Below are positions 50,150 to 62,474 of a stretch of DNA of 64,000 nt, in pieces (positions within the stretch are counted from its first letter, which is position 1; every line of letters begins with the position of its first letter). The stretch is from NCBI GenBank assembly GCA_017311185.1, contig JAESUZ010000969.1, forward strand, positions 310,001-374,000, in the 5' to 3' direction. A program made the position numbers and the translations under genes. The DNA comes from Proteles cristata cristata (taxonomy: Eukaryota > Chordata > Mammalia > Carnivora > Hyaenidae). Below the pieces are notes generated by a model. That model had not been told where the DNA came from. It ran no database searches and saw nothing but the letters and a program-made list of their open reading frames with translations.

Positions 50150-52055
50150 TGGGTCACAGACAACATTTATGGGGACAGATATCTTTATAATGATACTTTG
50201 AGAATGGATAATGAGCAAAATGAGCTTGAACTGTTAATACAAGGCTATAAATTTGATGTCAGCAATATTGCAAGACTTACCAGACTGGGACTTCTCAGGT
50301 TTATCAAGGATGTGTACAAGAAAACAATATATAACTCAAGGTCAAGTGATGAAGCCTGACACAAACTTGAAAATAACATTTGCACAAAGGCTACAATGCA
50401 AACTGAGTTGAGGCGATGTAAAGTGCAGCGAGCAATGGAAAGCATTTCCTGTTAGTGCTGCCTCTTAGGGAGGATCATCTTCACGCTGGGGAGGTTAGAG
50501 GAGGCATACGAATAAGATATTGAAATAGTCAGATTGAAACTTAGTCTGTTAAATGGCTTCAGGTGAATTATATTCCAAAGATTTGTAGTGTGCTCCTGGA
50601 ATTTTAACCAGAATTCCTGAAGTATTACAGAAAGCAGAAAGGGGACCAGAAAACTTTAAGTATGTGAATGACTTTTTAAATTTTGTTCCCCAAATTCAGA
50701 TGATGAAGACAAACCATATCCAAGTCACTAGTTATTAAACAGATGGTTCTGACTTTCTTAGGTAAGAAAAGAGTGATCAGACTCACATGTGCTCATTTAA
50801 AACAAATCAGACCCACAGGTTTATTAGATGGGTGGATCAGAAAGTCCTATGGACAACATATCTCTTATCTGGGTAAGGCATTTGCAAGGTTTTTACAGTT
50901 GACGAGAACATGAGAAATTATGGGGCAGTTAAGATTTTTTTAGTGCTGACTTGTTAAGAATAATCTTACCAAATATCTTTGATTTATATACCAACATCAA
51001 CGTGGATGACTGTGGTAGTGTTTCAGAGAATCTTATTCTTAGCCCTATTAGGTCAAATGTTTTATTGATTACCTGGGTGAAGACTTAAGTTATGCTTTAA
51101 ATTAGATAAAGCTGGCAGGAATTGACTACTTTTCAGATGACAAAATCAAGTGTTCCATGTATCTGCAGGTTGTACCTTGATAAGGAAAATAAAATTCAGC
51201 TTCTTATACTTTGCTTCATATAGTCAGTGCACATAGTATGAGGACAACTGGTTCAATGGCAAGGCATACTAAATGGTCAATGGTTCTTAAATGCATGGAA
51301 GTCATGAGCTCATCAAAATCATCTAAACTAAGTTGTATGTTTTCTGCCCTAAAACATACATATATTCGTATTCACATTGAATACATAGGGATCATGGATT
51401 CTCTGGATATCACATCTGTGCATACCACAGGTTCTAAGAATCCCAGATAAAGAATCTTTTGACAGGAATACTTTGTTGTGGGACTTCAAAACACTGTTTC
51501 ATTTTGGCCCCCCCCTTAACAAATATGAAATGTCCAGAATAAGAGTGTTTGCTGGTCTTGAACAGATTGCATACATTAATACTATGCTGATTTCTGGGTC
51601 AAATTTAGGTACAGTGAAACTAGATGGTGAATAGTCAGAGAATCCTATCATATGAGAAACACATGGGGAAATTTATAGCTTAGGAAAGACATCCGCAGTA
51701 AGAGATACAATAATTTTCTTTACAACTTTGAAGGTCTGTAACTTAGAATGGGAGTAAGATTATTCTGTCATCCAAAATTTTGTGGAAAAAAAGGCCAAAG
51801 ACCGAAATGACAGGAAGGCTGATTTGACTCTTAACTGTATAAGGAAGAAATATTTAATATTTGGATCCATATAAAAATAGAATGGGATGCTTCACAAAGT
51901 CTTGATCTCTCTGTCAGTGGAAGTAAAGATAAAGTCTAAATTACCTCCTATCCAACCTATGGTGAAAGGGAGGTCTGTAGTGAGACATCGATGACTGGAT
52001 TATCTTCAAGGCACATTTCAAATTTAAGATTCTGTGATCTGATGATATGTTTTAA
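50150..52055 (+). mobile_element. Ancient L3/CR1 LINE relic, about 1.9 kb
   Basis: The order of segments follows a CR1/L3-type LINE as I remember it. An RT-like zone lies near 51020-51130 ('GTGTTTCAGAGAATCTTATT', then 'GATTACCTGGGTGAAGACTT' in the place of the IYINDLDE-type segment, then 'CTTTTCAGATGACAAAATCA' in the place of the F-A-D-D-T-K segment). Then 'GGGACTTCAAAACACTGTTT', 'GGGGAAATTTATAGCTTAGG', 'CAAAATTTTGTGGAAAAAAA', 'GAATGGGATGCTTCACAAAG', and a 3' end 'TTCAAATTTAAGATTCTGTG' with ATCTGATGATATG. All frames are broken. The part before 51000 is less certain. Confidence 0.6.
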
Positions 52056-52059
52056 AGAA

Positions 52060-52850
52060 TAATAAATGACTAAAAAGCTCATGATAATTTTTGTTCAAGA
52101 GAACAACAAACAATAAACCCAGTAAGGAGACCAATTATTGATGTTTTTGTATCTACCTTAATTTATATCTGTTACTCAGAGTCTTCAATTGTATTTCTCA
52201 AACTGTATTTTGAAATATGATGGCAATTTTCTAATGCAAGCACATAGAAAAAAAAATCTCACTTTTGTTTTTTGGCTCCATGTCAGAATGGAGGCATAGA
52301 AAATCTCACATTTTGAAGAAGCTTTTTTTTTTTAACTGTCCTTTATAATGATTAGAGAAAAAAGAAAATTAGGGAAATTTACGCACAAGTTGCCTTGGTA
52401 TTCACTACACATTGATAAAATATAAAATGAATTCCCATTTTAACTGGTGTTTCATTACTTTCCTCAAGGTTTGTAACTCAATTCAGCCTGTGTTTTAGGA
52501 GGTACAGGTATAAATTTTAAATTCACTAAAGAATTTTTAATGTTGAGTTGGACTTTGATGTTATATTTGGAAGCTATATTTATCTTGATATCAAAGAATA
52601 TACTTTAAGGAAACATACTTTCTCCAACCACTTCTCTTTTTTTCCTGAATAGAAGTTATAGTGACATAAAAGCAGCCGGAGTTGTAAATCTTTCTTTATG
52701 ACAGACAATGATTTAAAAATGAGGGATCTGACTTAAGAAAGTGGACAATTTAACATTTTATGCTTCTGTGAAATGCTTTCCAAATTATCTGTTTCTGCCT
52801 CTCTCAATACAAATCTATATGCTTTTAAGATATCCTTTCTCTTAAAATTT
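52060..52850. other. Unique intron, nothing recognised
   Basis: No repeat recognised until the SINE cluster. Confidence 0.45.
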
Positions 52851-52852
52851 AT

Positions 52853-53103
52853 TTTATTTTATTTTATTTTTTGCTATTTATGTATCTTTGAGAGAGAGAG
52901 AGAGCACAAGCTGGGGGCAGAGAGAGAGGGAGAGAGAGAGAGAGTCCCAAGCAGTCTCCATGCTGAAAGCACAGAGCCCAATGTGGGGCTTGAACCTACA
53001 AACCGTGAGATTATGACCCAAGCTGAAATCAGGAGTCATACGCTTAACTCCCAAGCTGAAATCAGGAGTCATACGCTTAACTGACTGAGCCACCCAGGTG
53101 ACC
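52853..53103 (-). mobile_element. CAN-SINE with a 33-bp internal tandem duplication
   Basis: Antisense element: TTTTATTTTA-rich tail, GA domain, 'GTCCCAAGCAGTCTCCATGC', 'GACTGAGCCACCCAGGTGAC' end. The segment 53017-53049 is repeated exactly at 53050-53082, so the A-box-proximal region is present twice. The two overlapping ORFs here are SINE translations. Confidence 0.96.
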
Positions 53104-53430
53104 TCATCTTAATTTTTTAAAAATAACTGCTTTTTTACTTTTGAGAAATTTCAACTAATTAAAGAAATTTCCAAACAAATTTATCTTGTCATCTTACAGA
53201 AATTACCTATTATATTCTCTGTTCTGTTTTTTTTTGTTCTGTTCTGTTTATAAACATCATTATAATCCATTGTAGTAGATGGAAAATTACATATCTTTGC
53301 CATTGAACTGGTTGAGAAAATGATGAGATGCTTTAGAATCTCAGGATCTCAGTAAACAGAAGTGGGTACAAACCATTGGAAAGATTTATCTCTTTAATTT
53401 TAATTTTACACTAATTTCCAGTGTAATTTT

Positions 53431-53639
53431 TTTTTAATGTTTTATTTATTTCTAGGAGAGAGAGAGACAGCGTGAGCAGGGGAGGGTCAGAGAGAGAGGG
53501 ACTGACAGACTCTGAAACAGGCTCCAGGCTCTGTGCTGACTGCAGCTCAGAGCCCGCGTGGGGGCTCGAACCCACGAACCGCGAGATCATGACCTAAGTG
53601 AAAGTCGGACACTTAACCAACTAAGCCACCCAGGCGCCC
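53431..53639 (-). mobile_element. CAN-SINE, minus strand, perfect 14-bp target duplication
   Basis: Well-preserved element with CGAACCCACGAACCGCGAGA and the end 'GCCACCCAGGCGCCC'. Exact duplication TCCAGTGTAATTTT at 53417-53430 and 53640-53653. CpGs are retained, so it is young. Confidence 0.97.
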
Positions 53640-53670
53640 TCCAGTGTAATTTTAAAACGCTAAAAAAAAA

Positions 53671-53900
53671 GGGGGGGGGGTGGCTCCTGGCTGACTCAGT
53701 TGGTTGGGCATCCAACTCTTGATTTTGGCTCAGGTCATGATCTCATGGCCCATGGAATCAAGCCCAGAGTCAGGCTGTATGCTTACAGCATGAAGCCTGC
53801 TTGAGATTCTCTCTCCCTCTCTCTCTGCCCCTCCCCTGCTTATACGCACGCTCTCTCTCTCTCTCAAAATGAATAAATAAACTTTAAAAGTTTTTTTAAA
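53671..53900 (+). mobile_element. CAN-SINE with poly(G)-expanded 5' end
   Basis: The head starts with ten G (53671-53680) then TGGCTCCTGGCTGACTCAGT; body and AATGAATAAATAAACTTTAA tail follow. Possible target duplication GCTAAAAAA at 53659 and 53907. It lies about 30 bp from the preceding SINE in opposite orientation. Confidence 0.93.
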
Positions 53901-54625
53901 AAATAAGCTAAAAAAGTTCACTCTTATTTTGAGTGTATACAGTTTCTAGTATTTCATCTTGAGAATTTAATGAAATTAGTTTTGCTGCCACTACAGAATA
54001 AAGAAAACATTTTCTATAACATGATAACTCTAATAACAGAGATCTTCTTTCTCCTCTACCATATGTGGCTGGAAGAATGGCCAAGGAGAGAAAGGGAAGG
54101 GCAATTGCTATTATGGTACAGTGTGAGCCAGAGAACCTTAATTGGAGTCCATAGGCTATCCAGGCACCCATCTGAGCCCTGCAAATACAGTTAGTTGAGT
54201 TGCAGGCGACAGTCATAAAATGAGGGTACATGCTTTAGCTATGTGTTTCTTTATTTTCCCCGCTCTTTGACGGCTTGTTGCTCTTTGATTTCATTCTCTC
54301 CCGCTTTTTTTTGTTTTTCAAGAATTTTCCAGCGGTCTTCATTGATAGTGTATTTTTCTTCTTTGCCTTCTGGATTCTTACTCTGGTTGTTCCTGGTAAT
54401 TCCCATCCATTCTTTCAGGCATCTCTGGACTCCAGGGTTCAGAGAGTGAGACTTTCCCAAGGCTTACCTTCCAAGTTATGTTTGTTGTGTTTGAGGACCT
54501 ACCTCTCCCCTAGTTACTAGTACAAAGAATGTCCACTGCCTGATTCAAGAGGACCTCAACTTTCACAATCTAGAGTTTGTTGATTGGTTGGTTGGTTCCC
54601 ATATCCAATGGCCTCTATCCATCAG

Positions 54626-54826
54626 GGTTTTTTAAAATTTTTTAATGTTTATTTATGTTTGAGAGAGAGAGTGTGAATGTGGAAGGGGTGGAGAGAAGAC
54701 AAAGGATCCCAAGCAGGCTCCATACTGACAGCAGAGAGCCTGATGTGGGACTCGAACTCATAAACTATAAGATTATGACCCGAGCTGAAGTTGAATGCTT
54801 AACAGACTGAACCACCCAGGTGCCCC
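54626..54826 (-). mobile_element. CAN-SINE, minus strand
   Basis: Antisense tail TTTTTAATGTTTATTTATGT, 'CCCAAGCAGGCTCCATACTG', end 'CCACCCAGGTGCCCC'. Target duplication TCCATCAG at 54618-54625 and 54827-54834. Confidence 0.95.
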
Positions 54827-55374
54827 TCCATCAGTTTTAACAAAGTAAGCTTTAATAGACTTAGAGTTCGTTTTAGCTGTGGATACAGGAAATCATGGGA
54901 GTTCGGAAGGGGAAGTAATTTCATTATCATGTTGAACAGATTGATTCCTAAAAATTTCCTTTTAGTTTGAAAATTTTAAAATTCTAGAATGTAACTCATT
55001 TTCTCTTGGTATTCATTTTAATATCTTCTCCAGGTTCCTAAAACCAAAAGAAGGTAGGGGAGAAGAAACACTTTTCAAATGAAAATAATAATGATCACTT
55101 AACATTGTATAGTTTAGAAATATATTAAATATGAGCTAGATCTCAGTCTGTATTTTCAGTCTCCTTTTCCAATATTTTCCAATCTATTTGCTGCTCATTA
55201 AAGATAAAAAAGAGGAATAATGTTATCTTCAAAAATATGTGTAGGCTATTTAAGATCGGTAAATGCTGCTCAGAAAAAAAAGCATATAGTGTCATAATTT
55301 CTATCAACATTCTAAGGATTCTTAGCCTATCTAATGTAGAACACATTCAATATTTTTAATTTTTATGTATTTGT

Positions 55375-55589
55375 GTATTTATTTTTATTTTGGGGTTATT
55401 TATTTTGAGAGAGACAGAGAGGGTGAGCGAGGGAGGGCAGAGAGAGAGAGGGAGAGAGAGAATCCCAAGCAGGCTCCACACTGTCAGCATGGAGCCGAAT
55501 GCAGGGCTCAAACACACAAACTGCGAGATCATGACCTGAGCTGAAACCAAGAGTCAGACGCTTAACCAGCTAAGTCACCCTGGCACCAC
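55375..55589 (-). mobile_element. CAN-SINE, minus strand
   Basis: Antisense tail TTTATTTTTATTTTGGGGTT, GA domain, 'ATCCCAAGCAGGCTCCACAC', end 'CTAAGTCACCCTGGCACCAC'. No clear target duplication. Confidence 0.93.
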
Positions 55590-58500
55590 AGAAGTTTTTA
55601 AAATAATTTTTAATTGACTAGGAACTTCTGTAATTTCACTGGAAATAAATTCTAGACAGAGCCCATCTGAGTTTGGTAATTCAGATTTTACCCTTTCTAT
55701 ACACATACGTTTCTTTTTCATATGGCTTTTACAATAGCACGAGAGAGAATATGTAATTTTCTTTGTAGAGATAGAGGAATTTAAGCACAGGGGTGCCAAA
55801 TTATTTCTTAGGTCACTTAGCTACTTTGCAATATAACCAATACTGGCACCTAACAGTCTTGATTCCAAGCCTAGGGTGTATTTCAATAAACATCTCCGAA
55901 TATTAATTTGGTTGTTGAAAAGAAATTAAAAGTTTAAAGTCTGAAGGAGAATAGGAGATAGGTGGGAGTCTATTGTATATAGTTCAAGGAACTCCCCACC
56001 TGTCAGAATCAAAGATATTTTACCATAAGCAAAGCATTTAATAATATAGTCATGTTCTCAGAATAATTTTTCTGTTCTTTTTCACCACAGCTCTTATTAA
56101 GCCACACAAGATGCCACACACTATAGGTTTACCAAAGAGGCTCTTAAAACAACACATGCATCAAATTTTCCCTGTTGGAAACAAAGGCTACTATAACAAT
56201 AAACTCCTTAACGGTTCAGTAACACACAGCTTCCAAAAGAAGAGAGTCCAGTTAGAATGTGTATTTTCTGTATCATGATTAGATACTGCATAAATTTCCC
56301 TAGCGATAGTAACAATAGAAAGACCAAGGTTAGCCTGTTAAATGAAATGTGAGTGAGAACCGGGCAGTTCCAAGTGGCTGCTGGCACTTTTAGGTGTCCT
56401 GCCAGCGTTGAAACCCACAGGGTCATTTGGCAGTCAGGTGTCATTAGTCACCTCTCTCCCTGTCTCCCTCTTCCCATCTGTTTTCGTCCAGCCTATTTGT
56501 GTAAATTACCTCTCAGTATGCTGCAGGACTCAAACTAGTCATGTATTTTCCTCCTACTCCTTTGTCCTTTTCATCCCTGACTGCTCATTTAGACTTATAC
56601 CCATCATTTGACCCAAAATTTAGCATAAGAAGCAAGATAATGGTAGCAATTAATATTACTACTGTTAGAAAGCAGCATCCCTTATGACTATGGTAAAAGG
56701 ACCACTAAAGATAGTATAATAAATGTCAAAGACATAGTTGCCACTGGCCATTTCAAATCATGATGATTATCATCACAGGCCAAAATGTAATGATGCCCTT
56801 TAAGAGAATGGAGAGTTTGTATAATTTTGTGGAGACAATTTCCAAAATGAATATCCAAAAGAGATTCTTGAAGGGAGTGTTGTTCCTCATAATAGGAAGA
56901 CCTTTTAGGGAGGATGAGAAAAATAAAATCTGCTTTCTCCTGATTTGACCTTGCCATTTACCAACAAGTTGGATGCCCACTTCTCTTTCATTCCAAGTCA
57001 TAAATATACCTTTGAATTATGTCTCCATGCTATGAAAAAAGGTAAGTCTCAGCCTGTATTACTCAAGTAAACAATTGTTTATACAATAGCAACTGATAAT
57101 AAGGAATTCCTACTTTGAGAAGGATTTAGAACTGAAGGGATTATTTGCCAAGGACAGAAAATAAATCGTGACAAATAATCCTGCATCTGCATTTCAATAA
57201 TGATAAATAATTAGTCATGTTGGAACAATAGTTATGGGAGTACACTATTGATATCTAATTCTAGTTTACATAAAAATCATTAAAAAATCAATTTTCTGAG
57301 AACTTTCCACTCTTTACTAATCATCGCATGAAAATATTTGGCCAGATTTATTGTATTTGTCCAGTTAAGTAGGTTTTATGGCCTATATGACTAAAGATTT
57401 CAGCCTGTGCTTTTTTAGCTCACTGTTAATTTGTCATATGTGGATGAATTAAAAATAAAATGTGAACAGTCATGCACTGCAATGAATTAGCCCTCATTTT
57501 TCTTTCTTTCTTTTTTTTAAATTTTTTATTTTAATGTATCTTAAGGTTACAAAGTCCCTAAGGTAATCTAGACTTACCACTCATTGAGTACTTTAATCTC
57601 CAATGGAATGACTCTGTAAATAGACCATATGGTTTATATTTAAATATTTATAATGGCAAAGGAGTCACCAATTTCTAAGGCAGATCACATATTCGGTAAA
57701 TTCTGCATCTTTGTGTATGAATACCATATATGCATTGAAACACATTACTCAATATTTACCAAATGATTTTCCTTTCCAAAGTCTAACTTTAAAATAATGT
57801 AAGGGTTATGATTCATCAGTTCTTTAAAAATAATAAGAGCCCTATTTGGAAAAGTGCTTAAGAATGATGACAAAATAAAGTATGCAAACATGCATTTGAA
57901 AGTAACAATTGAGCCATATATACAATGAGAGGAAATTTTAAAATACATGGGGCAAAAATTTTTATGGTATTCATAATAACAAAATAGTGAATTATCTGTA
58001 TATCTAAAAGAAGAATTGCCTAAAAGAAAGAAATTAATTATAGTACATATCTAGGGAATTTTGTGATGCAATTAGAAGTAATGGTCTATATCTATATGTT
58101 ACTAATATGGAAAGATATGAAAGACCTAGTTATCATATAACACAAATTACAAAAGATGGGAAGGTACTGAAAATTCTGTCTAATATATTCCCATTTGTGT
58201 AAAATAAATGACTAGCAACCAATGTTTCATATATATGCATACATACATATAAACACACACATACATATGTATTTATATCAATAAATAAAAGCATAAAAAG
58301 GTTTGAAGGATATATAACCTACAAATTATTAACAGTGTTATCTCTAAAGAGTGGCATAAATTTGGGAAAGATAGAGAAGGAGATAACTTTGCACACTATG
58401 TACTGTTTTCTGAGGGTTATTTCTTGTTTTTAAATGCAAGATTGAATACTCTAAAGGATTTTGAGTGATAGAAATGTCAAGATTGAACTTTTGAAGCATA

Positions 58501-59410
58501 GGTATCTTTTCTTTTCCCATTTTTTATTGCAATTTTCTGATTTTGTTCAGTTTGGTGCATAAAACTCATATTCTGTCTGTGAAGATCACCAGTTGATTAT
58601 GGGAATCACCTATCAGTGAATGTTATCATTGATATAATCTGGTAATGATGATAGAATGTTTAACATGGCTCCCTTTTCCTCCTACATTATCACTAACTGC
58701 TTTATACATTGCAATTTCCTTTTAGTTAAAACCATGATATAATATCCAGCAAGTTTATAATTCTCTTGTCTTTCTTATACATATGAACAATTTCTCATGT
58801 TACTATACTATACTGCTATATATAGAATACTATATTAAGATCTATATTAATAAATCTTAACATCAAAACCCAAGTTAACTAAAATACTCTGAGACCAAGA
58901 GTCTTCAAGTATAAATATTTTGGGTTTGTGGTCCATATATGGTCTCTAGTCTCAGTCATATAGTCTTTCTTTCTTAACATCCCTTTAAAAATGTAAAAAA
59001 AAAAAATATTCTTAGCTTGTAGGAAGTACAAAAACAGGCCACAAGTTAAATTTAACCTAAGGAACATATTTTGCCAATGCATATCTAGATAATCTCCTCT
59101 CTTCAATATCCCTTGGTTCTTTTCTTTCTTATAGACATTCTGTATGACAATATGGAAAAACTGTAAATATTATTCAAAATGTAGTTTTGTAAATTTAAAT
59201 GTCAGTGGAAATACCCCCTACTGTTGAAATGGTATCTTCTGATAAAATCTTGAAAAACAAAGAAATAGTATAAAATGAAACCAAAATTCATTCCTTTTGA
59301 ATTCTAGAGATGGGCTTAACAACAAATTTATCACTGAAGCACACTGCATACATTTCCAAAATAAAGTTTCTTAAGCTAACTACCCATCTTTATGGTTGAT
59401 GCTTATAGCT
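55590..59410. other. Unique intron, 3.8 kb without recognised element
   Basis: Short purine-pyrimidine repeat patch near 58232-58275 (ATATGCATACATAC then ACACACAC). Many short ORFs (55575-57001, 57745-57948, 58879-59106) show no similarity. Confidence 0.45.
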
Positions 59411-59413
59411 TTA

Positions 59414-59625
59414 AAAAACTTTTTTAATGTTTATTTATTTATTAGAGAGAGACTGAGAGGGTGAACAAGAGAGGGGCAGAAAGAGAGGGAGACACAGAAT
59501 TCGAAGCAGACTCCAGACCCCAAGCCATCAGTACAGAGCCTGATGTGGGGCTCAAACTGGGGAGCTGTAAGATCATGACCTGAGCCAAAGTTAGACACTT
59601 AACCAACTGAGCCACTGAGGCACCC
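59414..59625 (-). mobile_element. CAN-SINE, minus strand
   Basis: Antisense tail TTTTTTAATGTTTATTTATT, 'GACACAGAATTCGAAGCAGA', end 'GAGCCACTGAGGCACCC'. Confidence 0.94.
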
Positions 59626-60683
59626 TTCTCATATCTTCGCTAGACATAACCCAATCAGAAATCAGTTCAGACAAGTGGAAGAATAGATGAGACTTCAAGA
59701 CAGCAGTGTATTACAGTCTTTCCCTCCTTGAGTGGAAGAGGTATGGCCTATCCATTAGGACTTTAGGAAACTCATTTTCATTTCCTCTTATCAACATAAG
59801 GCTAAACATACAGACATGGCCAAGCAAGCTTCCTTCAGTGCTTAAATGAACAGTATAGCTTTCTTGTGTAAGAGTATATTTGTATTTGTAGTACAGCTAA
59901 ATCAAACTTAAGATAATTGGTAAGTATAAAATATTTATAAAGGATTTGTGTTTGTCTTTTCATGGAACAGTAAGAAATACAAGTACAAATTGCATACATG
60001 AGTATTGGTTTTTCCTTTTTTATTCCTTAGCCCCATTTTAATTCATAGCCAACTTTTTCATTTAGGAGAATTTGTAACTTCTAGAGTCAGTGACCTTTTT
60101 TTATACTTTAGTCCCATGTGTCTGAAATTTGATATATAACAACTTCTGAGGCCTAATTTTTGAGAAAGTTAAACTTTTAATCAGAAGCTGTTCTGGATCC
60201 ATACTGCAAAGGCGGTAGTGTGACCTCAGTACCATGTGCTCCAAGATGGAAAGTATTCGATACTCGTCAAAGTGGAGGAAATGGGAGAGGGCTTTAATTA
60301 TACCTGTCGTACAACTATGCTGATTTGATCTACAACTTTGAACAGAAAAGAGAAATCCACACTTTATTGTGTGGATTAACTGAATGTAGCCAATAAGCTA
60401 GTTTAAGTATTTGATACTATGCACTACAAATATGGGTAGTAGTATGCACAGAAGCAGATAGATTAGTTGAGGAAAAGAGAGGTGGGTTTCCACTGGATAA
60501 GACTGCATCTTTGATCCAATTTTTTTACTAATGTTTATCTGATTTTGCACTTTGGTATCCTTCCATATTTGGTGTCTTATTTACTTTTGGAAGATTTTCC
60601 TATTATTGAACTTCTTATAATTCACTTCAGTGGGGCTTTATTTCTCCTAAGCTTAATTGTTATGATATGCAGGGAAATAATTT
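59626..60683. other. Unique intron, nothing recognised
   Basis: No repeat or exon recognised. Confidence 0.45.
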
Positions 60684-60701
60684 AAAATAAGACAACCTGA
60701 A

Positions 60702-60941
60702 CTTAACAGAGGACCAAGGGGGAGAAGAAGGGCGGAAATGGTGGGGGAAAGGGAGAGAGGCAAACCATGAGAGACTCTTGAATGCTGACAAAAACTGAGG
60801 ACTGATGGATGTGGGGGGGAGGAGGGATGGGCGTGGAGGAGGACACTTGTGGGGATGAGCACTGGGTGTTATGTGGAAACTAATTTGACAATAAACTATT
60901 TGTAAAAAAAAATAAAAATAAAAAAATAAAAATAAAAAAAT
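60702..60941 (+). mobile_element. Extremely short, young L1 insertion (3' UTR only)
   Basis: Sense L1 3' UTR: 'GCAAACCATGAGAGACTCTT', 'GATGAGCACTGGGTGTTATG', 'ATTTGACAATAAACTATTTG', then an A-rich (AAAATAA)n tail. Exact 18-bp target duplication AAAATAAGACAACCTGAA at 60684-60701 and 60942-60959. The first copy is preceded by TTT, giving the L1 endonuclease site TTT/AAAA. It is the sense copy of the 3' UTR seen antisense at 17524 and 24568. Confidence 0.97.
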
Positions 60942-61278
60942 AAAATAAGACAACCTGAAATTGACTCTATGTTAATTCAACATAGCTTCTCCTTGTAGTC
61001 ACCTTAGATGTGGCAATATTCAGGAAGGCAAAAAGTTGTGTTGTCAGTTTTGGATAGAAATCATACCTACCTTACTTATTTTTACTTCCTTTGAAAGAAG
61101 AAAAGTGTTTTGTTTTAAAGAAAAATACATATTTTATTTCAAAGTTTACCCTTCTAGAAATAATTTTGCTTATCAGATTTAGTTTTTTAGATAAATGTTT
61201 AATCTCTCACATTCTTCATATGGCTCTACTACATTAATCTTTTGTGCTTGCTATGTTCAATGTAAATGGCTTCTATAT

Positions 61279-61495
61279 TTTTTTTCTAAGTTTATTTATT
61301 TCTTTTGAGAGAGAGAGAGAGAGAGAGAGAGAATCTCCAAGCTGGAAAGGGGCAGAGAGAGAAGGAGAGAGAGAATTGTAAGCAGGCTCCACACTGCTTG
61401 GGCTCCCAATACAAGGCTCAATTTCAGAATCTGAGATCATGACCTCAATTGAAATCAAGAGTCAGAGGCTCAGCTGACTGAACCACTCAGGTGCC
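61279..61495 (-). mobile_element. CAN-SINE, minus strand, with (GA)n
   Basis: Antisense tail CTAAGTTTATTTATTTCTTT, (GA)12 at 61307-61332, 'GTAAGCAGGCTCCACACTGC', end 'GAACCACTCAGGTGCCC'. Confidence 0.93.
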
Positions 61496-61499
61496 CATA

Positions 61500-62110
61500 A
61501 ATTCCTTTTTGGATTGTTGATTAATTAAGCATTCTCATTCATTTTGATAACAAAGACCATATATGACCCTCATCTTCCATTTTATGTCCCCTGTCGTGAG
61601 AACCTCCTTGCTTTAAAAGGATGTTGAAATGCATACAATCAGATTACAAAGCAAGATTGGAAACCTGATAATCTAATTTTAAAAACTTCCAAACTGGTAG
61701 GTTAAAGTTGCATTAAAATATTGCAGAAATATTATGCAATAAATGAACATTAACTCACTATATTAAAATTATTTCTAACTCTACATTCATGCAATTGGCA
61801 TACTTTTCTGTCTCCAGTGATCTAGAGTGTACAGGCAGCCTTCTTCCACATAACATGATATTATTCACCAAGATGTTTAGAAAGAACCCCTAAAAGATAA
61901 ACTGGATGATTCAAACTAGTTCAGCTTCACTTGGTGCACAGTTTAGGGAAATAAGATCCTGGGATCTTCACCTGTTTCCAAATCCCCACTGATATCATCA
62001 GAATTGGAAGTTGCTAGGGAGAAAGACAAAACCTTCCCTTGAAAGGAAAACTGGCTGAAGACTAATCTTTAGGGAATATGGGAGTTTTCCAAGGGTAAGT
62101 TAGTAACAAA
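61500..62110. other. Unique intron, nothing recognised
   Basis: No repeat or exon recognised. Confidence 0.4.
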
Positions 62111-62114
62111 ATGA

Positions 62115-62290
62115 GCAATCAAATTAACTAACATTTAGTGAACCCATGCTAAACACTTTACTTGCAAAAAAAAAAAAAAACAAAACAATAACCTATAAAG
62201 CCTGAGAAAAACACTTTAAAATTAATTCTATAAATATGGTCATTTTATACCTTTCAGAGGTCATGTAATATCAGACCTCAAATAAAGAGT
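62115..62290 (-). repeat. MIR-like remnant with poly(A)
   Basis: 'TAACATTTAGTGAACCCATG' and 'CTAAACACTTTACTTG' are the antisense MIR 3' end. A15 at 62166-62180 interrupts it. Confidence 0.55.
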
Positions 62291-62474
62291 ACACTTGAAA
62301 ACCCTCTGTGGTCTGATATGGATAAACAAATCATCTGATAAACTAAACCCCTTTACATAGACTCTCTATAACTCTTCTTTAAATTTATTCACCTAATGGT
62401 ATTTTCAAGGGAATAGAAATTCAATGACAAACTTAATGAATCAATCTTATCTCTGTTGGTGAGCAATAAGTAAA

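Noticed and set aside
60653..60953. Minus-strand ORFs (69 and 97 codons)
   Set aside because: Antisense of the L1 3' UTR and its A-rich tail.
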